The translations under genes and the position numbers were made by a program. Below the pieces are notes generated by a model, which worked only from the letters and a program-made list of their open reading frames with translations, searched no databases and was not told the origin of the DNA. A stretch of 14,623 nt of DNA from Pseudomonadota bacterium. Lineage in GTDB: Bacteria > Pseudomonadota > Alphaproteobacteria > Rhodospirillales > Magnetospirillaceae. Location of the stretch: contig JAEXAH010000064.1 in assembly GCA_023458315.1 (NCBI GenBank), positions 1-14,623 on the forward strand, given 5' to 3'. This document shows, piece after piece, positions 6,579 to 14,623 of this stretch (position 1 is the first letter of the stretch; each line of letters opens with the position of its first letter).

Positions 6579-6638
6579 CGTCACCCTCGGGCTCGACCCG
6601 AGGGTCCATGGATTGCCGGGTCAAGCCCGGCAATGACG
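6579..6638. repeat. Dispersed palindromic repeat, CGTCA...TGACG type (60 bp)
   Basis: CGTCA (6579-6583) and TGACG (6634-6638) bound two perfect 9-bp hairpins with 5-nt loops: ACCCTCGGG with CCCGAGGGT (6583-6591/6597-6605) and ATTGCCGGG with CCCGGCAAT (6612-6620/6626-6634). The sequence matches the common alphaproteobacterial intergenic repeat of the CCCTCGGGCTTGACCCGAGGG type. It sits between the convergent stops at 6541 and 6681, a typical location for such elements. Its architecture is the same as that of 4577-4680, with different stems. Confidence 0.8.
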
Positions 6639-6680
6639 ATGAAGTGGGGGCTTGCCGCACACTCAGGCAAACGTTACCCC

Positions 6681-8849
6681 TTACGCCGCGCGGTTCAGGT
6701 GCTCCTGCAACCAGGCGTGCACCGTCACCCAGATGGGCTCCAGCCGGGGCAGCAGGGCGATGACCTCGTCGCGGTTGCCGTCGCGGGCCGCTTCCTCCAG
6801 GGCGGCGGCCTGGGCCACCAGCGGAACGGCGCCCACATAACCCGCCATGCCCTTGAGGTCATGGGCCAGTTGCCGCACCTCGTCGAAGGCCCCGCCCCGC
6901 CCCGCCTCGGCCAGCCGGGCGCAGGTTTCCGCCCCGGCGCTCAGGAACATGTGGACGATCTCGGTCATCTGTTCGCGGCCGATATGACGCTCGATCACCA
7001 GCAATTCCGAATCGTCCATGGCGCCGTCCGGCGCCGGGCCGCGATCGTTGGCGGCGTCGCCCGCCACCGCGCCGTCCAGCACGCGGGCCATGACCACGAA
7101 CAGCCGTTCCGGGTCCAGCGGCTTGGCGACGAAATCGTTCATGCCCGCCGCGCGGCAGCGTTCCTCGTCGGCGCGCATGGCGTTGGCGGTCAGGGCGATG
7201 ATCGGCAGGCGTTCGGCGTCGCCGCCCAGGGCACGGATGGCGCGGGTGGCTTCCAGCCCGTCCATTTCCGGCATCTGCATGTCCATCAGGATCAGGTCGA
7301 AACGGCCGCCCGCCTGCACCAGTTCCACCGCCTCGGCGCCGTTGTTGGCGGTCAGCACGCGATGGCCCGCCCGGTGCAGGAAGCCGCGCGCCACCATCTG
7401 GTTGATGGCGTTGTCCTCGGCCAGCAGCACGGTCAGCGGCGGCAGGCTTTGCAGCGCCGAGCATTCGACCACCGGCGCCGGTTCCTCGGCCTCGGCCAGC
7501 GGCAGGCGGAACCAGAAGCACGACCCGCTGCCCGGCACGCTTTCGACGCCGATGGCGCCGCCCTGGCCCTCGACCAGCCGCTTGCAGATGGCCAGCCCCA
7601 ATCCGGTGCCGCCATAGCGGCGGGAAATGGAGGCGTCGGCCTGGGCGAAGGACTGGAACAGCCGGGCCTTGGCCTCGTCGTCCAGGCCGATGCCGGTGTC
7701 GGTGACGGCGCATTCCAGCATGTCGGCGCCATCGACGCGGGTCCGTGCCATGCGCAGGGTGATGCCGCCATCCTCGGTGAATTTGACGGCGTTGCCCGCC
7801 AGATTGAGCAACACCTGGCGCAGACGGCCGGGATCGCCGCGCAGCCACGGCGGCAGGGCCGGGTCCACGTCGATGGACAGGCTGAGGCCCTTTTCCTCGG
7901 CGCGCGGACGCAGCAGCCGGGCCACGTCCTCGGCCAGCGGGCCGGGGGCGAAGGCGATGGTTTCGAAATCGATGCGCCCGGCCTCGAGCTTCGAGAAATC
8001 CAGGATGTCGTCCAGGATGGCCAGCAGCGCCTCGGCCGAATGGCGCAGGGTTTCCAGCCGCGTGCGCTGGCCCGGCGCCATGGTTTCGTCCAGCATCAGC
8101 CGCGCCATGCCCAGGATGCCGTTCATGGGGGTGCGGATTTCATGGCTCATCACCGCCAGGAATTCCGACTTGGCCCGCGCCGCCGCCTCGGCCTCGCGGG
8201 TTTTCTGCTCCAGCGCCTCGCGCAGCCGCCGCTCGCGCAGCAGCGACAGGTAATCGTGGCGGGCCACCTGATGCTGGCGATAGGCCAGCAGGATGCCCAA
8301 CATGCCGAACGCCACCACCACCACCACGGTGGCGAAGGCCGTCACCGTCTCGCCCAGCCGCCACAGGGTGGCGCAGGCGAACAGCCCGACCAGCAGCACG
8401 TTGAAAAAGGCGCCGCCCAGCACCGGTCCCGGCCAGAAGGCAGGGGCCATGGCGGCGCACAGGATGAAGAAGGCGGTGGACAATTCGCCGGGCACCAGCA
8501 TGGGGTGGACGGCGAACAGAAAGGCCAGCAGGAAACAGGCGGCGGCGTAATGCACGCCGGTCGGCACCAGCATGTCGCCGGGCCGGGTGGCCCGATACAG
8601 CCGCCACAGCGTCCACCCCGCCAACAGGGTGGCGATGGCGCGCAGCAGCAGCGACAGCCGCAGCAGGCCGGGATCGGCGAACACCAGCGGATCGCGCAGC
8701 CCGCCCAGCGGATAGACCACGGCGCCGATCATGCAAAAGCCGATGGCCATGCGCCGGATCTTGGGCATCGATTCGCGCCGGAACTGCGCTTCCAGTTCCG
8801 GATCGTCGAACCGTGCCGTCCAGGTGGCGATGGTTTCACTGCCCCGCAT
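6681..8849 (-). CDS. BarA-like hybrid sensor histidine kinase (6-TM, HisKA, HATPase, REC, HPt)
   Basis: The 722-residue protein starts with about six hydrophobic helices (roughly residues 30-205) and no large periplasmic domain. A coiled linker leads to HisKA with MSHEIRTPMNGILG (phosphoacceptor His236) and HATPase with N box NLAGNAVKFT (Asn353), G1 DTGIGLD (Asp384) and G2 GGTGLGLAI. A receiver domain (about 471-590) has AEDNAIN, the phosphorylated Asp523 in LMDMQMPEMDG, and the conserved lysine in FVAKPLD. A C-terminal HPt domain contains LAHDLKGMAGYVGA (His663). All four phosphorelay stations are intact, so it should pass phosphate His-Asp-His to an unlinked response regulator. The membrane domain probably senses a membrane or intracellular cue. 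ATG 8849 is the first start of the frame; no strong ribosome-binding site is visible. The chemoreceptor gene lies 112 bp upstream on the same strand. That gap shows only weak hairpins. Confidence 0.92.
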   Translation of the reverse strand: MRGSETIATWTARFDDPELEAQFRRESMPKIRRMAIGFCMIGAVVYPLGGLRDPLVFADPGLLRLSLLLRAIATLLAGWTLWRLYRATRPGDMLVPTGVHYAAACFLLAFLFAVHPMLVPGELSTAFFILCAAMAPAFWPGPVLGGAFFNVLLVGLFACATLWRLGETVTAFATVVVVVAFGMLGILLAYRQHQVARHDYLSLLRERRLREALEQKTREAEAAARAKSEFLAVMSHEIRTPMNGILGMARLMLDETMAPGQRTRLETLRHSAEALLAILDDILDFSKLEAGRIDFETIAFAPGPLAEDVARLLRPRAEEKGLSLSIDVDPALPPWLRGDPGRLRQVLLNLAGNAVKFTEDGGITLRMARTRVDGADMLECAVTDTGIGLDDEAKARLFQSFAQADASISRRYGGTGLGLAICKRLVEGQGGAIGVESVPGSGSCFWFRLPLAEAEEPAPVVECSALQSLPPLTVLLAEDNAINQMVARGFLHRAGHRVLTANNGAEAVELVQAGGRFDLILMDMQMPEMDGLEATRAIRALGGDAERLPIIALTANAMRADEERCRAAGMNDFVAKPLDPERLFVVMARVLDGAVAGDAANDRGPAPDGAMDDSELLVIERHIGREQMTEIVHMFLSAGAETCARLAEAGRGGAFDEVRQLAHDLKGMAGYVGAVPLVAQAAALEEAARDGNRDEVIALLPRLEPIWVTVHAWLQEHLNRAA

Positions 8850-8961
8850 GGGTACAGCTTACAGTGAATATCCCCTAAAAAGAAGGGACGGATGAGAGAA
8901 ACCACCCCTTGTTTCTGCAAGGAAAACCGCGCTCGCGCACAACCTCGGCGGTCGGACGGTA

Positions 8962-10641
8962 TCAGGCGGTGCGCACGTCGCCCAGGAACACCTTGACCGC
9001 GTCGTCCAGCACCGTGCTGAGGTCGCGCATGTGGTTGGCGGCGCCGAACACCCCCTGGGCCAGCCGTCCGGTTTCGGCGGCGGCCGAGGCCACCTCGACG
9101 ATATTGGCGGCCACCTGGGCGGTGCCCTGCGACGCCTGATCGATGTTGCGGGCGATTTCCGCCGTGGCGGCGCCCTGTTCCTCGACCGCCCCGGCAATGG
9201 CGGTGCTGAGTTCGTCGATGCGCGACACCGTGCGGGTGATGCCCAGGATGGCCTGGACGGCGCCTTCGGCTTCGGTCTGCACGGCGGCGATCTGGGCGGC
9301 GATCTCCTCGGTCGCGCGCGAAGTCTGGCCGGCCAGCGCCTTGACCTCGCCCGCCACCACGGCGAAGCCCTTGCCCGCCTCGCCCGCCCGCGCGCTTTCG
9401 ATGGTCGCGTTCAGGGCCAGCAGATTGGTCTGGCTGGCGATGTCGTTGATCAGCGTCACCACCTCGCCGATGCGGGCCGCCGCCTGGGACAGACCGGCGA
9501 CGCGGGCGTTGGTCTGTTCGGCCTCGCGGGCGGCGGCCTGGGCGATGGCGCTGGCGACCTGCACCTGCTTCGAGATTTCCTGGATCGAGGCCGACAATTC
9601 CAGACTGGCCGAGGACACGGTCTGGACGTTGCTGGTGGCTTCCTCGGTGGCCGAGGCGACCACCGCACTACGCTGTTCGGTCTGTTCGGCGTTGCCGGTC
9701 AGCGTCTGGGCCGAGCCGTGCAATTGCGTCACCGCCGCGCTCATATCCTCCAGCAGACTGGCGACCACGCCGTCGAAACGCTGGGTGGCGGCGGCCACCT
9801 TGGCCTGCCGCGCCTCGCGCGCCGCCTGCTCGCTCCGTTCCCGCGCCTCGGTTTCGCGGGCGGCGATGATGCCGGTGCGCCAGTTCTCGATGGCGCGGGC
9901 CAGGGGGGCGATCTCGTTGCGGTCGGCGATGCCCGGCACCTCGACCGCCACGTCGCCCGCCGCCAGACGCTGCACCACGCCGTTCAGCGCCGCCACCGGC
10001 CGGGTCACGGACACCAGAACCAGCCAGCCGAACAGCACGCCACCCGCCGTCGCCAGCGCCACCAGCGTCACCGTGGCCCATTTGCGCACGGCGTAATCCG
10101 CCTCGTAGGCGACATAATCGCGCTTGGCGATGTTCAACTGCACCTCGATCAACGCGCCGATGCGGTCGGACACCGGATCGATCACCGGATACAGGTCGCT
10201 GGCGGTGAAGGCCCGCAGCCCGGCCACGTCGCCCTTGACCAGCAAATCGCGCAGCCGCGCCACCTGGGCGTCGGCCCGCGCCATGGCCGGTTCGATCTCG
10301 GCGATCAGCCTGGTTTCCTCGGGCACCATCTCGGTGGCCAGATAGTCGCGCCACTTCCGGTCGATGGTGGATTTGGCCTGATCCAGATTGCGCACCGCGT
10401 CGGCCATGCCCACGGCCCCGTCGCGCGCCTTGTGCGAGGTGTCGACGATGTTGACCGCATACATGTCCGCCACCTGCTTGAGGTCGCGCAACGGCACCAC
10501 CCGGTCGTTGTAGACCGAAGACAACGCCGCGTCACCGCTGGCCATGCCCTGGATGCCCAGGGTTCCACCGACCACCAACGCCGTGACCAGGGCGGCCACC
10601 AAAGTAAACAGCCTGACGCTGATCCGGATGTTGCGCAGCAT
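8962..10641 (-). CDS. Methyl-accepting chemotaxis protein with four-helix-bundle-type sensor
   Basis: The 559-residue chemoreceptor has transmembrane helix 1 (about residues 10-31), a ~155-residue helical periplasmic region of the 4HB_MCP type and transmembrane helix 2 (about 187-210). HAMP (about 210-262) follows, then a long cytoplasmic signalling hairpin. The highly conserved tip, INDIASQTNLLALNATIESA plus GKGFAVVAGEVKALA, sits near residues 395-435 and contacts CheA/CheW. No C-terminal CheR/CheB-tethering pentapeptide is present. ATG 10641 is chosen over an upstream in-frame ATG at 10677 because AGGGGA lies about 5 nt before it and the protein then begins directly before the first membrane helix. 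The ligand is unknown. No other che or flagellar gene is nearby, so it is an orphan receptor feeding a chemotaxis system encoded elsewhere. Confidence 0.93.
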   Translation of the reverse strand: MLRNIRISVRLFTLVAALVTALVVGGTLGIQGMASGDAALSSVYNDRVVPLRDLKQVADMYAVNIVDTSHKARDGAVGMADAVRNLDQAKSTIDRKWRDYLATEMVPEETRLIAEIEPAMARADAQVARLRDLLVKGDVAGLRAFTASDLYPVIDPVSDRIGALIEVQLNIAKRDYVAYEADYAVRKWATVTLVALATAGGVLFGWLVLVSVTRPVAALNGVVQRLAAGDVAVEVPGIADRNEIAPLARAIENWRTGIIAARETEARERSEQAAREARQAKVAAATQRFDGVVASLLEDMSAAVTQLHGSAQTLTGNAEQTEQRSAVVASATEEATSNVQTVSSASLELSASIQEISKQVQVASAIAQAAAREAEQTNARVAGLSQAAARIGEVVTLINDIASQTNLLALNATIESARAGEAGKGFAVVAGEVKALAGQTSRATEEIAAQIAAVQTEAEGAVQAILGITRTVSRIDELSTAIAGAVEEQGAATAEIARNIDQASQGTAQVAANIVEVASAAAETGRLAQGVFGAANHMRDLSTVLDDAVKVFLGDVRTA

Positions 10642-10701
10642 TTTCGTCCCCTTTCGCCGAATGGGCATGGGGGGCAAGCTACGCCCGAAATCTCAATAAA
10701 A

Positions 10702-10728
10702 TTATCGCACTAGATGAATGTTACTTAA
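10702..10728 (-). promoter_or_regulatory. Candidate promoter of the chemoreceptor gene (sigma28-like or sigma70)
   Basis: On the minus strand TTAAGTAA (10721-10728), 11 nt, then TGCGATAA (10702-10709) resembles the flagellar sigma28 consensus TAAAGTTT-N11-GCCGATAA at 11 of 16 positions with exact spacing. The same stretch can be read as a sigma70 pair TTTAAG-N17-GATAAT (10724-10729 and 10701-10706). This AT-rich block is unlike the surrounding DNA and lies about 60 nt upstream of the start codon. Confidence 0.45.
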
Positions 10729-10823
10729 AGTTTTCGTCGCATTGGCATGACGCGATCCATACTTTGGACCTATTTCGTAAGGCATTTACCTGAGGGCCGC
10801 CGCCATTCGGGAAACAACCCGGC

Positions 10824-11098
10824 GGGGTCCACACCGCGCAGACCGATAACGACACCCACTTCACGCCCCCTGGAAACAAGGCTTCGGCGGCATCTGACAT
10901 CAAGCTGGCGATGCAACGGGGCGAGTGGTTCCAAGCCCAAGCATCCTTGGTCGAGCGCATGAACCGCACTATCAAAGAGGCGACCGTGAAGCGGGTCAAG
11001 ACCCTCACACCATACGAATACAACTGCAAAATCCGGACAACAGAGCCAAAGCGATTCAAGCTAACCCGATCCATCAAATACCGGGACTAAACACCTAA
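10824..11098 (+). pseudogene. IS481-family transposase remnant (3' part, multiply deleted and frameshifted)
   Basis: Fragments of the DDE integrase core can be read across three frames. QTDNDTHFTPPGNKASAASDIKLA (from 10839) carries the second catalytic Asp. SKPKHPW (10930-10950) continues in another frame. VERMNRTIKEATVKR (from 10950) has the catalytic Glu, and KTLTPYEYNCKIRTTEPKRF follows. The usual IS481 C terminus NPIHQIPGLNT is in yet another frame and stops at 11096-11098. From memory of the family, intact proteins have about 18 residues before the KPKHPW motif, TNGQ between KPKHPW and VERMN, and about 25 residues between ATVKR and LTPYE; all three are deleted here. The N-terminal half with HTH and first Asp is missing, and I see no clear terminal inverted repeats. 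It is an old, inactive insertion. Sequence from 10740 to 10823 shows no recognisable feature and may be further decayed IS DNA. Confidence 0.85.
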
Positions 11099-11460
11099 AC
11101 CGACAGCCGCAACCCGGCATCCACCACCCAAGCGGCGGCGGCCGGACCGGCCAGACGGCGGGCATAGGCCAGATAGGTGTCGCGCATGATCTCGCTGATC
11201 ACGCGCTGCACCCGATTGTCGCCCAGGCCGTGCTTGCCGTCGATCAGCAGCCACACCTCGCGCCGCTCGCACGGCACGCGGTGGGCACGGCGGCCAAGCT
11301 GGTACAGGGCCAGCGCCTCGAGGGTCAGCAGGGCGGCCAGGGCATGCATGGCCAGGGTTCGGTCGAAATGCAGCGCCGCCACCACCAGGGCGATGCCCAC
11401 CAGGCCCAGCCCGGCGGCGCGGCGAACGGAAATATCGGCGTAATGGCGAATGCGGTCCAT
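11095..11460 (-). CDS. Small membrane protein of unknown function
   Basis: The 121-residue protein has two likely transmembrane helices (AAGLGLVGIALVVAALHF and AMHALAALLTLEALALYQLG, about residues 12-52). A basic loop RRAHRVPCERREVW follows, then a soluble C-terminal part with LIDGKHGLGDNRVQRVISEIMRDTYLAYARRLAGP. I do not recognise the family. ATG 11460 is chosen because GAGGTG lies upstream and the longer frame to 11661 adds only low-quality arginine-rich sequence over the intergenic region. Its stop codon (11095-11097) overlaps the last stop of the transposase remnant on the other strand, so the natural 3' end may have been replaced by the insertion. It is divergent from ettA, with a 233-bp shared upstream region. 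Confidence 0.7.
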   Translation of the reverse strand: MDRIRHYADISVRRAAGLGLVGIALVVAALHFDRTLAMHALAALLTLEALALYQLGRRAHRVPCERREVWLLIDGKHGLGDNRVQRVISEIMRDTYLAYARRLAGPAAAAWVVDAGLRLSV

Positions 11461-11617
11461 GGCGGCACCTCGCTGTTCGTCGGGCCAGCCCGGCCCGCCC
11501 CTTTCCCCAAGCAATCGGCGGGCCAGTTCCCGGCGCCGCTTTCGGGGCCATGCCCTGTCACATGGGAAGGAAACCCGACGATTCCATGGGCAATATGCGA
11601 CAGAACCGGGCATTCGC

Positions 11618-11646
11618 TTGACGGAACGGGCGCCCCCCTTTAAACC
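11618..11646 (+). promoter_or_regulatory. Candidate sigma70-type promoter of ettA
   Basis: TTGACG (11618-11623) matches the -35 consensus at five of six positions. It is followed after 17 nt by TAAACC (11641-11646), or after 15 nt by TTTAAA (11639-11644), as possible -10 boxes. This places the start of transcription near 11653, about 40 nt before the ettA start codon. The remainder of the 11461-11693 gap shows no further clear motif. Confidence 0.45.
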
Positions 11647-11693
11647 CGAACACAATCCCATCGACCAGCCTGCCTTCGCAGCGGAGTGCCCCT

Positions 11694-13373
<1,680 letters not shown>

Positions 13374-13405
13374 TTATAGGCCCTCGTCGGGCGAACTTTC
13401 GGAAC

Positions 13406-13436
13406 ACGGCGCGTCCCAGCGGGGCGCGCCGTTTTT
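13406..13436 (+). terminator. Intrinsic terminator of ettA
   Basis: ACGGCGCG (13406-13413) pairs perfectly with CGCGCCGT (13425-13432). The stem can continue inward by CCC with GGG around an AGC loop, giving about 11-12 bp, followed by TTTTT (13432-13436). It lies 33 nt after the ettA stop codon and before the next gene. Confidence 0.9.
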
Positions 13437-13496
13437 CTTGGCCGCTTGCGTGTGGGTTGCGCTACCATGCCGCCCGGAGATGGGGGGAGTTTCCGC

Positions 13497-14623
13497 GTGC
13501 GTACCGGCGTCCTGTTCCTGGCCCTGGCCACCGTGATCTTCCTGGGCTGGCTGGGGTTTTCCGGCCCCGGCATCCCGCGTGCCGCCGTCGAACTGGACCG
13601 GCGGCCCGGCGCCTATGCCGATCCGCGCCGCACCCTGGCGCGCATCCAGTCCGACCTGGAACGGGTGGCCGCCGGGCGGCAAGCGTGGCCCCGGCCGCAG
13701 GGCGTGCCCGGCGACCCGCTGGAAAGCGTCGTCGATGCCTATCGCCTGTATCTGGACGGCAATGCCAAAAGCATGGACGCGCGGCTGAAGGAAATCGCCG
13801 CCCAGATCCGGCCGCGCCTGGCCCCCGCCCAGGCGCAGGAGGGCGAAGCCGATGCCGACACCGGCGGCCGCGTTCTCGCCTATTTCACCCGCCTGGACAA
13901 CGCCCTGGCGGCGCCCGACCCCGCCGCCCGCCTGTTGGCGGCGTTGCGCATGGTGGACGCCCTGCTGTTCCTGGAGGCCGCCCATTGGAGCGAGGCCGAC
14001 CCGCTGCTGCGCATCGCGGCGGGGCCGGTGGCGGGCACCTGGCTGCGCCTGCCCTGCCGCACGGTGATCGGCCGGGTCAACGCCCTGCGCGAAGCCCAGG
14101 CGCGGCTGGGCGATCTGGTCGGCCCCATGCTGTCCTGTCCGTCGGACAATCCCGATTTGGGGGTGCTGGAGGCCCAGGCCAAGGCCCCGGCCATGTTGCC
14201 GACGCGCGCCGCCGCCCTGGCGGCGCGGGGGGGCGCGGCCATGGCCTTCGACCTGCCCCATGCCGAACCGGGACCGCCGCCCCAGCCCTGGGACCACGAA
14301 ACCGCCGTGGCCTGGATGGACGAAGACCCGGCCGCCGCCCAGGCGGTGCTGGCCGCCGACAGCAGCCCGGCCGGGCAACTGGATTACGCCCTGTTCCTGC
14401 ATGCCTTCCGCCCCGATGCCCAGGCGGCGGTGGCGGCGCTGCTGCGCGGCTTCGATCCGGGGATCGCCTATGACGGCGGCGACGCCGCCTTGCTGCCGCT
14501 GCTGCGCCAGAGCGGCGGCTATGCCATCCCCTGCGCGGTGTTGCAGGCCCGCCCGGCGCTGCTGGCCGCCACCCGCCCGACCGGCGATGCCGGGGCCGAC
14601 GCGCGGCTGGCGCGGTCGGGCTG
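13497..14623 (+). CDS. Membrane-anchored or exported protein of unknown function (3' end outside window)
   Basis: The frame is open from here to the window edge (375 codons plus two bases) without a stop. GTG 13497 is chosen because GGGGGAG (13483-13489) is well placed 7 nt upstream; an in-frame ATG at 13467 would add ten residues and has no ribosome-binding site. The N terminus (VRTGVLFLALATVIFLGWLGFSGPG) is a signal anchor or uncleaved signal peptide. The rest is alanine/leucine-rich and mostly helical, with segments such as ESVVDAYRLYLDGNAKSMDARLKEIAAQIRPRL and LLAALRMVDALLFLEAAHWSEADPLLR. The repeated helical pattern hints at an alpha-solenoid, but no motif is decisive. Two CxxxD-like segments are not enough to claim metal binding. 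It lies downstream of the ettA terminator and so likely has its own promoter. I do not recognise the family. Confidence 0.75.
   Translation, partial: MRTGVLFLALATVIFLGWLGFSGPGIPRAAVELDRRPGAYADPRRTLARIQSDLERVAAGRQAWPRPQGVPGDPLESVVDAYRLYLDGNAKSMDARLKEIAAQIRPRLAPAQAQEGEADADTGGRVLAYFTRLDNALAAPDPAARLLAALRMVDALLFLEAAHWSEADPLLRIAAGPVAGTWLRLPCRTVIGRVNALREAQARLGDLVGPMLSCPSDNPDLGVLEAQAKAPAMLPTRAAALAARGGAAMAFDLPHAEPGPPPQPWDHETAVAWMDEDPAAAQAVLAADSSPAGQLDYALFLHAFRPDAQAAVAALLRGFDPGIAYDGGDAALLPLLRQSGGYAIPCAVLQARPALLAATRPTGDAGADARLARSG

Noticed and set aside
6633..8867. 744-codon plus-strand open frame opposite the hybrid kinase
   Set aside because: Antisense shadow with low-complexity His/Gln/Gly/Arg composition. 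The minus strand has all kinase, receiver and HPt motifs.
8850..8961. Possible intrinsic terminator after the chemoreceptor gene (minus-strand ACCGC...GCGGTTTT)
   Set aside because: Only a 5-bp stem with a 17-nt loop and four Ts; too weak to call.
9031..10713. 560-codon plus-strand open frame opposite the chemoreceptor
   Set aside because: Shadow frame of low complexity; the minus strand has a textbook MCP signalling domain.
13374..14402. 342-codon minus-strand frame and a 401-codon plus-strand frame from 13268
   Set aside because: Both are low-complexity Gly/Arg/Pro-rich. The third plus frame from 13497 has a ribosome-binding site, a signal anchor and normal composition.

Overview
The window is GC-rich, gene-dense bacterial DNA with dispersed intergenic palindromes, many signalling genes and a decayed IS481-type transposase. 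This points to an alphaproteobacterium, most likely Rhodospirillales (Magnetospirillum-like). The taxonomy is inferred from style and protein flavour, not from a marker gene. I found no rRNA, tRNA, CRISPR array or intact mobile element.

Layout. Positions 3-208 hold no gene. They carry two adjacent ~100-bp nested inverted-repeat elements with the same geometry: 19-bp perfect outer arms, ~20-nt spacers and a central 9-bp hairpin. The distal half of the outer stem and the central hairpin differ in sequence between the two, while short spacer motifs are shared in opposite orientation. From 290 to 4549 a rightward signalling block encodes a PAS-LuxR-type regulator, a membrane-anchored Cache sensor without output domain, and a CHASE-PAS-PAS histidine kinase. 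The kinase start overlaps the sensor stop by 11 bp. From 4716 to 5728 a leftward pair encodes a YibF-like glutathione S-transferase and a DUF985 cupin, joined by an ATGA overlap. Divergent from it is a class II aldolase (5906-6541). From 6681 to 10641 two leftward genes encode a methyl-accepting chemotaxis protein and, downstream, a BarA-style hybrid kinase with receiver and HPt domains. A degraded IS481-family transposase tail (about 10824-11098) abuts the stop of a small leftward two-helix membrane protein (11095-11460). The right end holds ettA (ABC-F translation factor) with a strong intrinsic terminator, then an unrecognised membrane-anchored protein that runs off the window.

How the parts work together. 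The left block looks like one sensory unit, with the Cache protein and the kinase translationally coupled. No receiver protein is encoded beside them, so the output is either the PAS-LuxR protein by a non-phosphorelay route or an unlinked regulator. The chemoreceptor and hybrid kinase form a second, independent signalling neighbourhood; the chemoreceptor has a candidate flagellar-sigma-type promoter. Two intergenic repeats bounded by CGTCA and TGACG sit exactly at the two convergent gene junctions (4577-4680 and 6579-6638). The most unusual item is the element pair at 3-208, which I cannot assign to a known family.
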